From Propionibacteriaceae bacterium UBA6238 (GTDB lineage: Bacteria > Actinomycetota > Actinomycetes > Propionibacteriales > Propionibacteriaceae): a stretch of DNA of 23,187 nucleotides. The position numbers and the translations under genes are program-made. The notes under the pieces were generated by a model. It was given only the letters and a program-made list of their open reading frames with translations, was not told the DNA's origin and searched no databases. Shown here in pieces: positions 21,029-23,187 of the stretch (its first letter is position 1; each line of letters opens with the position of its first letter). Location: assembly GCA_002441465.1 (NCBI GenBank), contig DJWE01000017.1, positions 24,146-47,332 on the forward strand, read 5' to 3'.

Positions 21029-21667
21029 CTATGCCTTGACCACCTGGAATACCTGGCGCGCCTTCGCGTCACCGGCGAAGGTCGCGCTGGCCACATAGGT
21101 GCCCGTCCCCAAGGTCGTCTTGGCAAGGGTGCAGTCGGCCGACGACCGGGCCACCGTCCACGTGATGGCGAACTCGGAGGTCTTTCCCGCCTTCAGCTTG
21201 CCCTTCTGTGTCGGTACCCATTTCGTGCAGTCGTCGGTGCTCCAGATCCGGTCCGTCCCGCTCGTCACGGTGAGGGTGAACGTCGAAGGCTTGACCTCGA
21301 GCACGCAGGTCTCGGTGCCAGTGTTGGTGATACCCAGCCTGAACGACTGTTTCCCATCCTGTTTCACCTTCTGGAATCCGGCCAGCGAGAGGGTGGTGTT
21401 CGAGGCATCGCACGCCAACGGCCCGGTCGGAGTCGGGGACGGGGACGGGGACGCCGAATCCGACTCGCTTGCCGTCGGCGACGGATCGGGAGCCTGCGGC
21501 GTCACCGATGGAGAATCGGGCACTGCCGCGACCGGTGTCTGGGGCTGAGGCCGGAAGACGAAGATCAAGGCCGCAACCACCGCGACGACGGCCAACACCA
21601 GTGCGCCACGTCGCGCCCAGTAGACCCAGGCCGACTGGGAGCCGACCGGATGGAACAGCGAACCCAT
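21029..21667 (-). CDS. Membrane-anchored extracytoplasmic beta-domain protein
   Basis: 212 residues. One membrane segment (about 22-38, ALVLAVVAVVAALIFVF) after a short basic N-terminus, then a Pro/Ser/Thr linker (about 40-82), then a beta-rich domain (about 83-212) with four Cys (LACDAS, ETCVLEV, DDCTKW, ADCTLAK), likely two disulfides, and an Ig-like strand pattern. The position, convergent to radA, matches the conserved membrane protein Rv3587c near radA-disA in M. tuberculosis as I recall; function unknown. TAGCCT ends 6 nt before the ATG. Confidence 0.8.
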   Translation of the reverse strand: MGSLFHPVGSQSAWVYWARRGALVLAVVAVVAALIFVFRPQPQTPVAAVPDSPSVTPQAPDPSPTASESDSASPSPSPTPTGPLACDASNTTLSLAGFQKVKQDGKQSFRLGITNTGTETCVLEVKPSTFTLTVTSGTDRIWSTDDCTKWVPTQKGKLKAGKTSEFAITWTVARSSADCTLAKTTLGTGTYVASATFAGDAKARQVFQVVKA

Positions 21668-21673
21668 GCGTTC

Positions 21674-21679
21674 AGGCTA
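21674..21679 (-). promoter_or_regulatory. Predicted -10 box of a leaderless promoter for the beta-domain protein
   Basis: On the minus strand TAGCCT (TANNNT) ends 6 nt before the ATG at 21667. The divergent gene instead has a short leader. Confidence 0.45.
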
Positions 21680-21791
21680 GGCGGACGCGGCGCCCACCCG
21701 GCCGCACCACGCCGCGCGAACCCACGGCCGCCGCCGTTCGCCCGACCGGGTACCGTTAGGCCACCAGCAGAATGAGCGCGGAGTTGAGATC

Positions 21792-22607
21792 ATGACCGAC
21801 CCCTACGCACGCCCAGCCCACCCGGCCTCGGGCGAGCCAACCGTCCCGCTGGCGCCTGAGCCCGATCTCACCGGATCACCACACCCGGCCACCGGGGAAG
21901 CGACCGCGATCGATCCGCTCGGCGGCGCCGATCCGTGGTCCTCGGGCCCGGGCCTGGGCGCGGCGTCCACACCGGACGCGAACGCGAGCGACACCGCACC
22001 GGACGGGTCGGGCGGGTTTGGCTATCCCCCGCCTGCGCGCTACTCCTCGCAGTCGGCTCCGAGCTACCCGTACGCGACGCCGCTCCCGGCGCCGGCTCCC
22101 GTCCAGCCGACGCCGCAGGCGTGGCCGACCGCCCCTGCGACGATCGCTCCCGCTCAGCCAGGCCGGCCGAACCCGCCGGCCAACTTCCAGCAGCCGCCCT
22201 ACTCCAGCGGCTATCCCGAGCCGAACGGCCCGGCGAACCTGATTGGGACGCCCGGCTACCCCGTCTACGCGCCGAGCGCCTACGCCGGACAGAACCGTCC
22301 CGTGATCGCCGACCCGGTGGCCTACGACTACGGCTACAACCGCCCGATGGGTGCCTCCACTCACCCGCAGGCGGCGACGTCCATGGTGTTGGGCATCCTC
22401 GGCCTGCTCGTGTTCGGCCCGCTGGCCCCGGTCGCCTGGTATCAGGCCGCCAAGGCACGCCGCGAGATGAGTGCCGAGCCGTACCGCTGGCGGCCGAGCG
22501 GCATGATCACCGCCGGGCTGGTCATGGGCATCATCGGCACGGTGCTACTGGGCCTTGCGGTTGCGTTGGTGATGTTCGTCGCCGTGATCGCCGCCTTCGC
22601 CGCGTGA
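21792..22607 (+). CDS. Proline-rich DUF4190 domain membrane protein
   Basis: 271 residues. The N-terminal 190 or so residues are low-complexity and rich in Pro, Ala, Gly, Tyr and Ser, with several Pro-x-x-Pro and Tyr-containing repeats. The C-terminal DUF4190 module has two membrane segments, SMVLGILGLLVFGPLAPVAW and GMITAGLVMGIIGTVLLGLAVALVMFV, separated by a cytoplasmic KARREM loop. Such proteins are common in actinobacteria and their function is unknown. GGAG about 8 nt before the ATG and TACCGT (21751-21756) as a -10 box would give a short leader. A strong terminator follows. Confidence 0.85.
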   Translation: MTDPYARPAHPASGEPTVPLAPEPDLTGSPHPATGEATAIDPLGGADPWSSGPGLGAASTPDANASDTAPDGSGGFGYPPPARYSSQSAPSYPYATPLPAPAPVQPTPQAWPTAPATIAPAQPGRPNPPANFQQPPYSSGYPEPNGPANLIGTPGYPVYAPSAYAGQNRPVIADPVAYDYGYNRPMGASTHPQAATSMVLGILGLLVFGPLAPVAWYQAAKARREMSAEPYRWRPSGMITAGLVMGIIGTVLLGLAVALVMFVAVIAAFAA

Positions 22608-22612
22608 ACACA

Positions 22613-22660
22613 GAAACGCCGCCGGGGCCCGGCCAGTTGGTCGGGTCACGGCGGCGTTTC
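22613..22660. terminator. Bidirectional terminator between the DUF4190 gene and clpC
   Basis: A 12-bp perfect stem (GAAACGCCGCCG, 22613-22624, with CGGCGGCGTTTC, 22649-22660) flanked by A- and T-runs that serve both strands. Inner complementarity (CCCGGCC with GGTCGGG) lengthens it. It begins 6 nt after the DUF4190 stop and ends 8 nt from the clpC stop, exactly where a shared terminator for convergent genes should be. Confidence 0.85.
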
Positions 22661-22668
22661 GATCGGAT

Positions 22669-23187
22669 CTAGGAGGTCTGCCCGATTTCGGCAGTGGTCT
22701 CCGGCAGCGGAGCCTTCGCCACGCCCGTGAAGGTGAACGCCGTCTCGGCACCCTCCGGCGCCACGTCCACCACCACGATCTCGCCGGGGTAGACCTCACC
22801 GAAAAGGATCTTCTCGGCGAGGATGTCCTCGATGTCACGCTGGATCGCGCGACGCAGTGGACGCGCACCGAGCACCGGGTCGAAACCGCGCTTTGCGATC
22901 AGCGACTTGGCCGCCGGCGTGAGCTCGATGCCCATGTCGCGATCGCGCAGGCGCGTCTCGATCTCGGACACCATCAGGTCGACGATGTGCTCGATGTCGG
23001 CATTGGTCAACTGGTGGAACACGACGATCTCGTCCACGCGGTTCAGGAATTCCGGACGGAAGTGCTGCTTCAGCTCGTCCGACACCTTCGCCTTCATCTT
23101 TTCGTAGCTGCCGACCTCATCGGTGCTCTGGCTGAAGCCGAGGTTGACCGACTTCGAAATATCCCGTGTGCCGAGGTTGGTGGTCAT
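22669..23187 (-). CDS. clpC: ATP-dependent Clp protease ATPase subunit ClpC, C-terminal part (5' part outside window)
   Basis: The last 172 codons are visible; the gene continues past the right edge, and the Met at 23187 is internal, not a start. TTNLGTRD is the sensor-1 region of the second AAA+ domain. RPEFLNRVDEIVVFHQLT contains the conserved arginine-finger region. GFDPVLGARPLRRAIQRDIED is the sensor-2 motif followed by the D2 small domain. The tail ends shortly after, without a long extension, and the stop is TAG. ClpC unfolds substrates for ClpP in the cytoplasm and is essential in many actinobacteria. Confidence 0.95.
   Translation of the reverse strand: MTTNLGTRDISKSVNLGFSQSTDEVGSYEKMKAKVSDELKQHFRPEFLNRVDEIVVFHQLTNADIEHIVDLMVSEIETRLRDRDMGIELTPAAKSLIAKRGFDPVLGARPLRRAIQRDIEDILAEKILFGEVYPGEIVVVDVAPEGAETAFTFTGVAKAPLPETTAEIGQTS

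Overview
The window is a GC-rich, gene-dense stretch of an actinomycete chromosome. The evidence is a mycothione reductase, the short actinobacterial ribosomal protein bS22, a system II cytochrome c maturation operon laid out as in mycobacteria, ClpC, and many likely leaderless genes with a TANNNT box 6-7 nt before the start codon. I cannot fix the genus. No rRNA, tRNA, CRISPR array, prophage or transposase gene was seen.

Layout. Positions 1-174 are the end of pstB. Next come a DUF2510 membrane protein (245-1153), then on the minus strand a GH3 lipoprotein coupled to mycothione reductase (1176-3745) and a small membrane protein (3858-4193). Positions 4275-8797 hold the cytochrome c maturation operon: histidine phosphatase, TlpA/ResA-like thioredoxin, CcdA, ResB and CcsB, with every junction overlapping by 1 or 4 nt. 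A 72-nt hairpin (8859-8930) separates it from a MerR/GyrI-like regulator, a glutaredoxin-like protein, bS22 and a BldC-type HTH protein (8934-10487).

Positions 10666-13346 form a compact module: an EamA exporter and a MarR regulator diverge from one symmetric operator-promoter, and an aldo/keto reductase follows under its own MerR-type promoter. The module is bordered on both sides by related palindromic elements with a GGGGACAGGTAC core. The terminal TGA of each element is also the stop codon of the adjoining gene. This is the most unusual structure in the window.

The remainder is a minus-strand asd-proC-VOC-pfkB operon (13396-16840), a CPBP protease-like protein coupled to a TIM-barrel isomerase (17055-18670), a plus-strand VOC protein, radA without disA beside it, a membrane-anchored beta-domain protein, a DUF4190 protein, a strong bidirectional terminator, and the 3' end of clpC at the right edge.

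Functional links: CcdA passes reductant across the membrane to the TlpA-like lipoprotein, which keeps apocytochrome cysteines reduced for the ResB-CcsB heme ligation complex. Asd and ProC serve aspartate-family and proline synthesis. Mycothione reductase and the CxxC glutaredoxin serve thiol homeostasis. Synteny statements about Mycobacterium tuberculosis come from memory and were not checked by alignment.
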